Source of the DNA: Euclidia mi
Taxonomy: Eukaryota; Arthropoda; Insecta; Lepidoptera; Erebidae
Reading direction: 5' to 3'
Length of the DNA stretch: 64,000 bases
NCBI GenBank assembly: GCA_944739405.2
Contig: OX123187.2
Coordinates: 42,574,394 to 42,638,393 of the forward strand
The number at the start of each line of letters is the position of its first letter. Positions within the stretch are counted from its first letter, which is position 1. The notes under the pieces were generated by a model. That model saw only the letters and a list, made by a program, of their open reading frames with translations, was not told the origin of the DNA and did not search any database. Shown in pieces: positions 21,595 to 32,071 of this stretch. The translations under genes were made by a program, and so were the position numbers.

Positions 21595-23458
21595 AATAAT
21601 TTTCAAAATCTGTCTGTTACTTTTTTATTTTATTCTTTACAAACATACAAATCTTTCCTCTTTATTATATCCGGCAGACTGACGGCACGGAGCGGCACGG
21701 CACGTTGCATGCTTCAGCATGCACGCATATGATAGTATGGCACCAGGGCCGGCCTTAGCCATCCAGGCGCCCCGGGCGCGCCATCATCATTTGGCGCCAC
21801 CTATTTAGGGTTTCGTGGCTAAAATAGCAAAAAACGGAACCCTTATCAATTCGCCATGTCTGCCTGTCCGTCCATATGTCTCAAACACTTTATTCACATT
21901 TGAAAATTAATAGGTAGATGTATTATGTGAAACGCTTCATGATCCAGCGTAACGGCAATAGGCTCGCCCCTTCTTACGTGGGACCTAAAATACATAATCT
22001 GGCGAAATGGGGTTCAATACTACACCTCTGCCTAAACCTTCTGGGATACAGGCGTGAGGCTATATGAAAAAAAGTTTCAATGGAATCAAAGGCTGCTCGT
22101 AGTCCACAAGAGCCAGGCGGCTACACCGTGTTCCCCGGGAGCCTTTACTTAGTTGCCTCAGAGGCGCACTGATTTCCTCGACAGCTATGTCTGGGAAATC
22201 TTCTATTAAATAGCTAGTAAGTAGGGCTCCGGGTGGCTAGTGGTGGAGGCGTCAGTGCATGCGCAGCATACAGATATTCGCAGAAGTATTAAACAGCAAG
22301 CATCTATGGTATCACTACTCGAGGTAGTCATCTTTGCCAGATGAGTCTTTCTCAGTATTTTCGCGAAGACTTTTGACCACGGATTTTCCACAATCGCCTC
22401 CTATGAGTTCTCTCTCTCAGTTTCGCCGAGCTCCAGATCTCTACACGGTGAATAAGGGTTTAACAAGGCTGCCTCTGGGGTTTCCTGTCACATTAGTTCC
22501 AGAAGATCATTAGAAAGTTTAGATTTCCCAACAAGTCATCTTTTCCTATGGTGCCTTATTCCTAGTTGATGTACAATACCGACTATGCGCTTAAGTCCTC
22601 ATCTAGGTATCTATCCGTCACATGGTTGAACGCGCTAATCTCAGGAATAACTGCAATGGTGTGATTGGAATAATTACTCGTTGTATATACAGATGAGAAT
22701 TGCTTAAACATATTTTGATAAATAAGGCAGCATTGTTTGTCAATCTGTAAAGATGTCCTTGCTGACCACAGTTCTAATCCTACACATGTGGCAGATGGCA
22801 CTATGCGCTACCTAACCATTAGAAAAATCATTATATGACGAAGTGGCCTGAGTATCGTAGTCGGTACACTATCGACATGCTACGTTGTGGTCGCGGGTTG
22901 AAGTCCTACCTCAGAAATTTATTTTATAGTTTTATATAAATTGCAATTCAATTTACTCTAGCAAGAAATGCTCAAAAATATATTTAAATACCTATTCAAC
23001 TATCGCCAAACACAATTAATTTTGTACTTTTTTGTCTCTTCGTCGGATAATGGAAATCAGGATCTGTTTTAGCCCCATGGTTCAATATTATTTTTAAAAT
23101 TGCGTATTTTTCTTTAACTGCAAATGTGTATTACGATGCAGACTGAAATATTCGTTAATATACTTAGTTATTACGATCAATATCAATCGATCAATATACA
23201 TAAAAATGAAAAGAACATAGAATTTGTGTTATAAAATATCAAATTGGTTTTATAACATTAATCAAACTAAAACACTCTTAAAACCAATACGTTCACGGTT
23301 CACGAAGTCTGGGTCTTAGTCATATACATATTTTTACCTACAATCACTTGCAATGTATGTTGTCTGCATAGTAGTTAGTCTATGACAGGTCTATGATCGT
23401 AAATGACGTCACATAAAAATAAGAAATACGTTTTAGGCCCACTTGCACAACGATTCTT
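21595..23458. other. repeat-rich spacer without a supported gene
   Basis: About 21,745-21,790 is a GC-rich ggccggccttagcc fragment. About 21,945-22,076 is a diverged copy of SINE family B (ggcaataggctcgcc ... acaggcgtgaggctatatg). About 22,840-22,910 has a tRNA-like head with tggcctgagtatcg and gggttgaagtcc. The rest is AT-rich with no ORF I can assign. Confidence 0.45.
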
Positions 23459-23797
23459 AGGCCCACTTGCGTAACGTTTGATTTAAGTCACTCCTTAATT
23501 TAAATTTTCTGAACAGAATTAACAGCATAAAATAATTTAACTTAATAGTATTTAGCGTCCTCTTGCACAACGACATCAACGCTTAGATTTAGTTAAACAA
23601 TAAATTAGGTCGGTAAAGTAGTTTCTACGTTTTGTTTCATGGCATGAAACCTTTTTGTTACGATTTTAACGATGTTATGCGTATGGTTTCGCATAAAACC
23701 TTAGACTATACATACTTTGATCATAAAACAAAACGCATTGTCGTCGCCTAGCAACGAAATGACAATTGACAAATAATAACTAGAAAATTAGCATTAA

Positions 23798-24618
23798 CCG
23801 TAGAACCCTACATGGGGTGCAGGTGCACCCCTCACCGATTTGTTTTCTAAATATCTCAATTTCTTTAATATCCACGAATTCGCGCGTCGGAGTATTTTAG
23901 TTTGGTGTCAACCGCTCGCGTTACGTCAATACCGTGACGAGGGACCGCGTTGTGTGGTCGCCTGTATAAGTGCTGTGGGGTACGCCAGTACCCCAGTGTA
24001 GTAAAATCGTAAGATTATTTATTTATTACGATTGATGCATTTATATGTAATAAGTTATTAAATTTGATTATTTATTAAAATAATAGTCTTATATGAATTA
24101 AATACAGATATTTTTAGATATTATGAAGGTAAAATTCAATGAAGTTTATTTATTTTGTTTCGGATGGCTGTCAGAGGTTTGAATTACGAAGAAATAAGCT
24201 CTATTTTAGACCACAAATCTGGCGAGGAAGAAATAGAAGTTGGGACCAGTTGTAATTCCTGGGTTCTTTACAAGTGTTCAAGATCAAATAATAAGCCAAG
24301 TATAAAGTTTCAGCAGACAGTTTTGAAATTAGGTTTGGAACTGATACATGAATATTTGGAGGACCGTCACCGGATGCCAACTTAGTCCATTGCAGTAATC
24401 CTCAAAAAAGGACCAAATCCTACAAGCACTGTTACTCAAACTACATTTAACTTTGTGTAATAAGGCTGATTTGTGATCTCAAGTTACCGATTCTGTTTAG
24501 AAAAACGTATTTTCATGAATTGTTTTTTATTTTAAGGATTACAGTAATTTTAGTATGGGGTGTTCTAGCACCCCAGTGTAGGAATAACATGTGCGCCAAA
24601 TAGTGTAGAATTCTAGGG
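23798..24618 (+). mobile_element. nonautonomous piggyBac-like element, left arm copy
   Basis: It is flanked by TTAA (23,794-23,797 and 24,619-24,622). The ends are CCGTAGAACCCTACA and the complement of CCCTAGAATTCTACA, close to the CCYTAGAA ends of piggyBac elements. Only a short transposase remnant lies inside, so it is an 821-bp deletion derivative. Subterminal blocks repeat gggg...cacccc palindromic words. Confidence 0.65.
24155..24385 (+). pseudogene. piggyBac transposase C-terminal remnant (left arm)
   Basis: The frame reads MAVRGLNYEEIS, then NSWVLYKCSRSNNKPSIKF and LKLGLELIHEYLEDRHRMP. The N-x-W-V-L-Y motif followed by a Lxx(E/Q)L and LxxR block fits the end of the piggyBac DDE domain, where NAxxLY is followed by LaxeLixpxlexR. 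The catalytic aspartates are missing. Nearly the same protein is encoded in the right arm. The family match is from memory and moderate. Confidence 0.5.
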
Positions 24619-25293
24619 TTAACAATAACACAAGTAGGTACATTGTTATCAGTTATATCATCATCATCATCATGTCAGCCTAGGGACGTCCACTGCTGGA
24701 CATAGGCCTCCCCCTGCTGCGTCGTCCGGTCCAGTTATATAATTATTGATAATTTTCGTCGCTAATGACAAGATGCCAACATCAGTGTGACAGTTCTTAA
24801 ATGAAATTAGCCACTAAACAGCCGATTTTCGGTGATTAATTTTGACAGTTCTTAAATCATATTACTCGACAAATTTTTCGTTGTGCAAGACGCTAGTGGT
24901 GTTTAATATATTTTTTCTCGTTAAATACATCTTAATTCAATTTAAGAATCGTTGTGCAAGTGGGCCTTAAATTGAATTAAGATGTATTTAACGAGAAAAA
25001 AAATATTAAACACCACTAGCGTCTTGCACAACGAAAAATTTGTCGAGTAATATGATTTAAGAACTGTCAAAATTAATTACCGAAAATCGGCTGTTTAGTG
25101 GCTAATTTCATTTAAGAACTGTCACACTGATGTTGGCATCTTGTCATTAGCGACGAAAATTATCTTTAATTATATAACTGGACCGGACGACGCAGCAGGG
25201 GGAGGCCTTTGTCCAGCAGTGGACGTTCCTAGGCTGACATGATGATGATGATGATATAACTGATAACAATGTACCTACTTGTGTTATTGTTAA

Positions 25294-26116
25294 CCCTAGA
25301 ATCCTACACTATTTGGCACACATGTTATTCCTACACTGGGGTGCTGGAATACCCCATACTAAAATTACTGTAATCCTTAAAATAAAAAAAACAATTCATG
25401 AAAATACGTTTTATTCAACATAATCGGTAACTTCAGATCACAAATCAGCCTTATTACACAAAGTTAAATGTAGTTTGAGCAACAGCGCTTGTAGGATTTG
25501 GTCCTGTTTTGAGGATCACTGCAATGGACTAAGTTGGCATCCGGTAACGGTCCTCCAAATTTTCATGTATCAGTTCCAAACCTAATTTCAAAACTGTCTG
25601 CTGAAACTTTATATTTGGCTTATTATTTGATCTTGAACACTCGTAAAGAACCCAGGAATTACAACTGGTCCCAACTTCTATTTCTTCCTCGCCAGATTTG
25701 TGGTCTAGAATAGCGCTTATTTCTTCGTAATTCAAACCTCTGACAGCCTGCCGAAACAAAATAAATAAACTTCATTGAATTTTACCTTCATAATAACTAA
25801 AAATATCTGTATTTAATTCATATAAGACTATTGTTTTGATAAATAATCAAATTTAATAACTTATTACATATAAATGCATCAATCGTAATAAATAAATAAT
25901 CTTACGATTTTACTACACTGGGGTACTGGCGTACCCCACAGCACTTATACAGGCGACCACACAACGCGGTCCCTCGTCACGGTATTGACGTAACGCGAGC
26001 GGTTGACACCAAACTAAAATACTCCGACGCGTGAATTCGTGGATATTAAAGAAATTGAGATAATTAGAAAACAAATCGGTGTGGGGTGCACCTGCACCCC
26101 ATGTAGGGTTCTAGGG
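25294..26116 (-). mobile_element. nonautonomous piggyBac-like element, right arm copy, with transposase remnant
   Basis: This is the mirror copy of the element at 23,798-24,618, flanked by TTAA at 25,290-25,293 and 26,117-26,120, with CCCTAGAATCCTACA at one end. The transposase remnant is on the minus strand at 25,529-25,759. It differs from the left copy at a handful of residues (for example QAVRGL for MAVRGL), so both have drifted independently. Confidence 0.65.
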
Positions 26117-26216
26117 TTAATGCTCAAAAGTTTCTAGTTATTATTTGTCAATTGTCATTTCGTTGCTAGGCGACGACAATGCGTTTCGTTTTATGCTCAA
26201 AGTATATAATATATAG

Positions 26217-26712
26217 TCTAAGGTTTTATGCGAAACCATACCGCATAACATCGTTAAAATCGTAACAAAAAGGCTTCATGCCATGAAACAAAACGTTGAA
26301 ACTTCTTTACCGACCTCATAAAATGTTTAACTAAATCTAAGCGTTGTTGTCGTTGTGCAAGAGGACGCTAAATACTTTTAACTTAAATTATTTTATGCTG
26401 CGGCTATTTCCGTTCAACAAATTTAAATTAAGGAGTGACTTAAATCAAACGTTACGCAAGTGGGCCTAAGGTTTTATGCGAAACCATACGCATAACATCG
26501 TTAAAATCGTAACAAAAAGGCTTTATGCCATGAAACAAAACGTAGAAACTACTTTACCGACCTCATAAAATGGTTAACTAAATCTAAGCGTTGTTGTCGT
26601 TGTGCAAGAGGACGCTAAATACTTATAACTTAAATTATTTTATGCTGTTAATTCTGTTCAACAATTTTAAATTAAGGAGTGACTTAAATCAAACGTTACG
26701 CAAGTGGGCCTT
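26217..26712. repeat. tandem duplication of about 250 bp at the palindrome's right end
   Basis: The block starting aaggttttatgcgaaaccat occurs at about 26,219 and again at about 26,468. Each ends in ttacgcaagtgggcct. The second copy extends the right side of the palindrome beyond the region matched on the left. Confidence 0.8.
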
Positions 26713-27059
26713 AACTCTTTTTTTACATAAATAATAAAAAATATTGACTAACGCTACTACAGATAGATACAAGTTCTGATTCAAATTAATCGATATATCG
26801 TCGCCAGGCTGTCAATAAACGAAGCGGACCCACACCTCAGGAAAGTCAAAGTGACACTACGAGTAGATTGCTTTGCCGGGATATCCGTGCACACACAGAT
26901 GTGAGAAGCTGAGAAGTATCAGATGTAACGCGCGGCACAGTTGCGTGCGGCCACTAAAGCAAATACAAAATTGAAAAGCGAATACAAACTCGTCTCAGTG
27001 CGCTACGAAGCATCGTACAGTTCACGCGTCACGATCACGTCAACTTTTAAATTCTCAAA

Positions 27060-27136
27060 ATGCCGTCTTGTGTTCTTAAACACTGTAAAAGTTGTTCCTA
27101 AAAACAAAAACAGGAAAATGGAATATCTTTTCACAG
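27060..27136 (+). pseudogene. THAP-domain first exon with an in-frame stop
   Basis: From the ATG at 27,060 the frame reads MPSCVLKHCKSCS, a TAA stop, then KQKQENGISFHR, and ends at a GTAAC donor after base 27,136. Met-Pro-x-Cys-x-x-x-x-Cys near the N-terminus and SFHxFP at the end of exon 1 are hallmarks of THAP zinc fingers, which often have an intron after FHR. The rest of the domain was not found downstream, where a tandem array begins. The stop could also be a base error. Confidence 0.6.
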
Positions 27137-27439
27137 GTAACTATTGATAATTTGACTGTTTCCTAATTTAATTTCAATAAAATTCGTATTTGTGCAAGAA
27201 ATATGTAAGTGTTGCCAGTTTTTGTCGACGCCGTTCTGCCTGAATTAGGGAAAATGCACTTGTCAATTGATTATGTGATAATGATTGTCATGTTAATGAA
27301 AAATACATTACCGTATTATAAAAGTATATTGTAGATATATCTTCTTTCTCATAAATATAGTAATAGAATTTCAATTTCCATTAGTATATACCTTACATAA
27401 TATTGTCTTGTGTTCGATCCCCAAACGATCCAAATATTC

Positions 27440-28268
27440 GTGTACACCCTGCTACTCGTCAAGCTTATAAACTTTGACCTTTGCACCGTTCTTATGGCGT
27501 AAAGAATAAGTATCAAAATCGTACAGCAAATGTTTAGCTTGACTTGGCGCCGTGTGTACATACATACTTATGGCGTAGGGAATAAGTATCAAAATCGTAC
27601 AGCAACTGTTTAGCTTGACTTGGCGCCCTGTGTACATTACATACATACTAATGGCGTAGGGAATAAGTATCAAAATCGTACAGCAACTGTTTAACTTGAC
27701 TTGGTGCCGTGTTTACATACATACTTATGGCGTAGGGAATAAGTATCAAAATCGTACAGCAACTGTTTAGCTTGACTTGGCGCCGTATGTACATACATAC
27801 TTATGGCGTAGGGAATAAGTATCAAAATCGTACAGCAACTGTTTAGCTTGACTTGGCGCCCTGTGTACATTACATACATACTAATGGCGTAGGGAATAAG
27901 TATCAAAATCGTACAGCAGTCAGCAACTGTTTAGCTTGACTTGGTGCCGTGTGTACATACATACTTATGGCGTAGGGAATAAGTATAAAAATCGTACAGC
28001 AACTGTTTAGCTTGACTTAGCGCCGTGTGTACATACATACTTATGGTGTAGGGAATAAGTATCAAAATCGTACAGCAACTGTTTAGCTTGACTTGGCGCC
28101 GTGTGTATATACATACTTATGGCGTAGGGAATAAGTATCAAAATCGTACAGCAACTGTTTAGCTTGACTTGGCGCCGTGTGTACATACATACTTATGGCG
28201 TAGGGAATAAGTATCAAAATCGTACAGTAACTGTTTAGCTTGACTTGGTGCCGTGTGTACATACATAC
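27440..28268 (+). repeat. 76-bp tandem array, about 10 units
   Basis: The unit holds ttatggcgtagggaataagt, atcaaaatcgtacagcaact and gtttagcttgacttggcgcc with a gtgtacatacat end. Successive ggcgta motifs are 74-84 bp apart. A solo related copy is at 2,936-3,068. Confidence 0.9.
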
Positions 28269-28287
28269 TATTTATTTCTCAACTAAT

Positions 28288-28495
28288 CGACGCCAGCGGC
28301 TTCGCATGCACATATTTTCGTATTTCTCGTTTTGCCTGATCACGTGGGAATATCGAGAAATCCCGTCTTAGTGCACCCCTACGGTTCCCAAGAAACATAC
28401 ATGCTAAATTTCAGCTTCATGCGCCGAGTAGTTTCGGCTGTAGCTTGTCTGTCAGTCAGTCAGTAACGCAAGGATTTTATATATACAAATTTACG
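28288..28495 (-). mobile_element. short Helitron-like element, minus orientation
   Basis: Read on the minus strand this matches the element at 35,618-35,824: gactgactgacagacaagct, the gccgaaact(a)ctcgg block, the gggtgcactaag block and a gcgaagccgctgg end. Confidence 0.5.
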
Positions 28496-29076
28496 AAGTA
28501 GTTAAAACGTAACTCGGTAGGGTAAATACGCTAAATGTCGGCCACCTTACGGTTTTTCTGTTTTGGGATCGGTCTGGCACCATCAATTTGCAACAAAAGG
28601 ACAGCTTCCGATGCGGTTTAGGATAGTTTGATAAATCTATTTCATGTTTATGGGCATAAGATTGACATTTCTACTACAAGGAAAAAGTTCTAAGGTTTAG
28701 CTGCGTCGAGAACGAAAAAACCCTAAAGTCGGCCGTTCACGGCCCATGGTCGGTCGCGTTTTTCCCAAATGTCGGCCGGGTATAGGATGTTTTAAATTAA
28801 GACTGACAAATATTATTAATATGATTTATTTTGGCAGGAGTCTGTATACGTTATTAATCGTTATTGGTTTAATAGTAGGTAAAGTATTTTTTTTATTTGC
28901 ACTTAAATAATGTTAGGTATTACAATTTTTATCAAAGTAAACATCACAATAATTATAATTAGTTCTGAATGTCTTTTCAAAACTAATTCATACCATTTTT
29001 GGCCCGGCGTATCATCATTGAATAGATTTTGCCTGTTTTCGGCTTTCATATATTTTTTACACTATTAATTAAATCT

Positions 29077-29279
29077 GTTTTTTTTTCTTGGGAAACCGCA
29101 CTTCGCGAGTTGTATTAGCCATTGAACTAGTATTTCTTCTTTGGCTGGTTTCAAAACCGAAGGACGTCCCGTTTTAAATGTATGTATGTCTATGCGACCA
29201 GCCAATCTATCCTGCAACGTCGTCGTTCGCGGGACGCCAAATAGTTAAGAGGCTGCACGAATGGGCATTCCATTATTTA
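29077..29279 (-). pseudogene. pogo/Tigger transposase DNA-binding domain remnant
   Basis: The minus strand reads NNGMPIRAAS, a TAA stop, then LFGVPRTTTLQDRLAGRIDI, and KTGRPSVLKPAKEEILVQWL followed by IQLAKCGFPRKKN. The first part is the Psq helix-turn-helix (AAxxFGVPRTTLxxRL). The second is the GRPxxLxxxEEExLVxW-lxxxAxxGFP block that starts the CENP-B-type domain. One stop and the absence of the downstream catalytic part make it a relic of the element at 28,520-30,346. Confidence 0.75.
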
Positions 29280-30310
29280 TTGCCTCAAGTGCTCCTTTTA
29301 TTTTTGTGCGATCGTAACTGCATAATTTTCTTTGTTTTCGTGAAGGCCCTGGATCTCACTGCTGTCATTGTAGTACCTTAAATTTAAAGCATTAATTCTA
29401 AGGGCAGCTTTTTGTGACATGCAGGTTAATTAATGAATGAAATATTCACGACCAACCATTTATATTTTTTAAGCTAATTAACATGGGTTAAGGTAGCAAG
29501 TTCCAAAGAGCAATGTATATCTTATATTCCCATACCATAATAAGCTATCATAAATGTTTTCAATAATATCAACTCCTACATTTAAACTTAACTCTTTATA
29601 TTATTAATAAATAAATGTATAATAAATATTTAATTTTGAGAAAATAAGAAAAAGTAATCAGCCTGTATAGTTGGGCTCGAATTCGAGGCTGGTCGACATT
29701 ACGATCTTTAATGTTTCTAAAGCCGGCCCCTATTTCGGGTACATTATTTCTCGAGATTCAACTAATATCACCCCGGCCGGTATTTGACGATTAAACGTAA
29801 AATAGATTTATTTGCCTATATGGGTTGCAAATTCTCTTATTAAGCCAATGGAATAAGTACAATTTGAATTTATAAAACAGACTGCATTTACTTTAAGTCG
29901 GCTACGGCCGAGAATCCGGTTTTAATTCAAAATTGGTATTCTATTGGCGGTCTCCTATTTTCCCTTTAAAACAATACGTAAAACATTGGAAAAGCTATCT
30001 CAAAATATAGTAAAAATCACTAACTACTGATAATAAAGCTTAAAACAAACAAAAGGAATGTCTGACCGTTCTAATATCAATCCCCGAAGTGTGGGTATTC
30101 ACAGCAAGTAAGGTACTTTTAATATAAAATTGACGCTTCGACGGCGCAATCGCTACTGATGCTCAGTGTGCGAAGAGTGAGTGGCGTAATCGGAAAGTAA
30201 CGGTTTGTACATATAGAGCATGAACTAAGGTTGTAATTCGAGTGGCAAATTTGTCACTTCATTACGTTTTAAATGAATGCAAGCTTAAAATGTGCAGACG
30301 GCCGAAGTTT

Positions 30311-30325
30311 GGGGGGGGGGGGGGG
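30311..30325 (+). repeat. G15 homopolymer
   Basis: Fifteen consecutive G residues lie just inside the right end of the pogo element. The length may be a sequencing approximation. The run could form a G-quadruplex. Confidence 0.9.
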
Positions 30326-30417
30326 CGACGTATAGCGTATTTACCCTACCTACATTTAAGAAATGTATTTATAAAAGCATTAATTAAATCCATGGTAAAT
30401 TCTTCAAAACCACAAAT

Positions 30418-30800
30418 CTTCTTTCTTTCTCTTAGCGTTATCCCAGTTTCAGTCTGGGGTCCGCTTTCTAGTCTAACCGGATTTGGCTGAATATTAGCTT
30501 TTCCACGGAGCGACTGCCTGTCTGACCTCCGCAACCCGAAGGGATAGCGATATTCCAGGGTTTAGACTAGTGTCAGTTTATTTAGAAGGTAGGTACTGAC
30601 GCCCTGTAACGACTGTCAAAGATCTTCATGACAACCGGGACCGACGGCTTAACGTGCTCTCCGAGGCACGGGACAAGCGATAATTAACAATTCAATACGC
30701 ACATAACTCCGAAAAGTCATTGGTGCGCGCCGTGGATTCGAACCTGATACCCTCTGCATGGCAGTCTGTTGGTGTATCCACTCGGCTATCGCTGCCGAGT
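30418..30800 (-). mobile_element. tRNA-derived SINE (family A) with a fold-back end
   Basis: This is a close reverse copy of the SINE at 10,970-11,340. The B box is read from tggattcgaacctga on the plus strand. At its 5' end an 18-bp perfect inverted repeat (30,769-30,786 and 30,794-30,811) with a 7-nt loop duplicates the tRNA-like head in reverse. Confidence 0.75.
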
Positions 30801-31012
30801 GGATACACCAACCACAAATGAATATAAGAATATTACATAACTATATGCAAAATACTGGGAGATTATTCATAATCTGGCAACTTTACACACACATAGACGC
30901 GCGTGTCCGTACAGTGCCAGTCGCCAAAGGTCACGCACACATAGCTGTCAACGTGCCACACTTAGTTGGACGAATGTGCTATATCTGATACTTCTCACAT
31001 CTGTGCGTGCAC

Positions 31013-32067
31013 AGCATTTGAACAAAGTAAATGTTCTGAATGCTACATCTAGTACTTTACATAATATATATCGATGGTGGTAATTAGCTTCTGCTTGTCT
31101 CTTGCCTCCGAAAGCACGCTAAGCTGTCTGTCCTGGCTGTCATGAAGATCTTTGTCAGTCAGGGCGTGCTAGTAGTTTTTCGCAGTAGGGCATTTTTCTT
31201 TGTTAATAATTTAGATTTCAACAAGAAAACTCTTTAGCTTCGTTTTAAAATTATCTTTTATCAGATAATCCCACAGGATAATCCTTAATTGTTAATGCGG
31301 ATGGTCTCATTGTAAGGCTGTAAGCTATTACGACACAGCAACACCAAAGGGAGGAGTCACAACTTCACAAGACTCGTGTGTTGCCGACATGGATCGGAAA
31401 TGGAAGAGGAGGTGGAGCGGGATAAGAGAGAAGGAAAAGGGTACTGGCAAAGAGCTCACTGTATTCAGTGGTACTGGCCTTTGGCACTTTTATGAACCGA
31501 ACGAAACGAAACAGTACATATGTATATTGTCACTTTACGTCAAAATTCTGTGAGAGGGTAGTAATTTTCAGATCAAACCAGCCCATACTTGCTGAAATCA
31601 GCAAGGTTCCACTGTCTACAATTTCGTATATTACCTAGCACAGATAAAAAAAAAATCGAAGCACCTGCTTAGTTACCTTTTCCCCTTACGGTTCGTGTTC
31701 GCACCTCTATTTTTTTGCCATTACTATTTTGGTAGGAACATTGTAGAGGAGGTTCAAAATGAGGATCAATGATAATCAGACTTGTATATTATCTCGTTTT
31801 CTCTATGGAGATTTATTCAGAGAGAAAACCTGAAGATGTTTTTCTCTAAATATATTTTACTGACAACGTCATTGATGACAAATGGGTAGAGTACCCATTT
31901 GACATCAATGTTTAATGAACAAAATATTATATTTTTGACGATGTTCATAATTTCTGACTGATTTACAGCATGAGTATAAGCAGTAAATATACCTACATTT
32001 GTAGGTTAAATATGAATTAAGACGATAAAGTTTATAAATAGTGTGTGTCTGTTACTTTTCCAAATAG
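31013..32067. other. 5' region and probable 5' UTR intron of GDPD copy 1
   Basis: Copy 1 has a splice acceptor (ttttccaaatag) at 32,067, so at least the right part should be intron. No GTAAGT-type donor could be picked with confidence upstream. About 31,080-31,170 contains a SINE-like body fragment (ctcttgcctccgaaagcacg). No other coding region is seen. Confidence 0.4.
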
Positions 32068-32071
32068 GTAA

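Larger units (their letters stand above)
23459..26468. repeat. 3-kb imperfect palindrome
   Basis: The left arm (about 23,459-24,946) and right arm (24,966-26,468) are reverse complements with scattered mismatches and small indels, separated by 19 bp that include gttgtgcaagtggg. The outer edges and the centre carry GGCCCACTTGC words. Each arm encloses a piggyBac derivative. The arms differ at many sites, so it is not a simple assembly fold. Confidence 0.85.
28520..30346 (-). mobile_element. decayed pogo-type transposon
   Basis: The ends are GGGTAAATACGCTAAATGTCG and the complement of TAGCGTATTTACCC, differing at about three positions over 21. They are flanked by TA (28,518-28,519 and 30,347-30,348). 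A Psq-type helix-turn-helix segment is readable on the minus strand at 29,077-29,279. Multiple gtcggcc words near the ends may be subterminal transposase sites. No catalytic domain was recognised. Confidence 0.65.
26887..31012 (+). mobile_element. candidate THAP-bearing (P-element-like) transposon filled with later insertions
   Basis: GTGCACACACAGATGTGAGA at 26,887 is matched in reverse by the complement of GTGCACGCACAGATGTGAGA ending at 31,012, followed in both by GAAGTATCAGAT. A THAP-type exon lies 173 bp from the left end. THAP domains occur in P-element transposases, so the pair may be terminal repeats. No target duplication is visible and no GTPase or RNase H-like transposase region was found. 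The interior is largely other repeats. This is an inference. Confidence 0.35.

Noticed and set aside
24155..25759. Two independent small host genes of 76 codons
   Set aside because: They are mirror copies inside TTAA-flanked elements with piggyBac-like ends, so they are transposase remnants.
23459..26468. Palindrome as an assembly artefact
   Set aside because: The arms differ by many substitutions and indels, which a simple haplotype or read fold would not give; long reads would still be decisive.
27440..28268. CRISPR-like array
   Set aside because: The whole 76-bp unit repeats with no unique spacers, and the context is eukaryotic.
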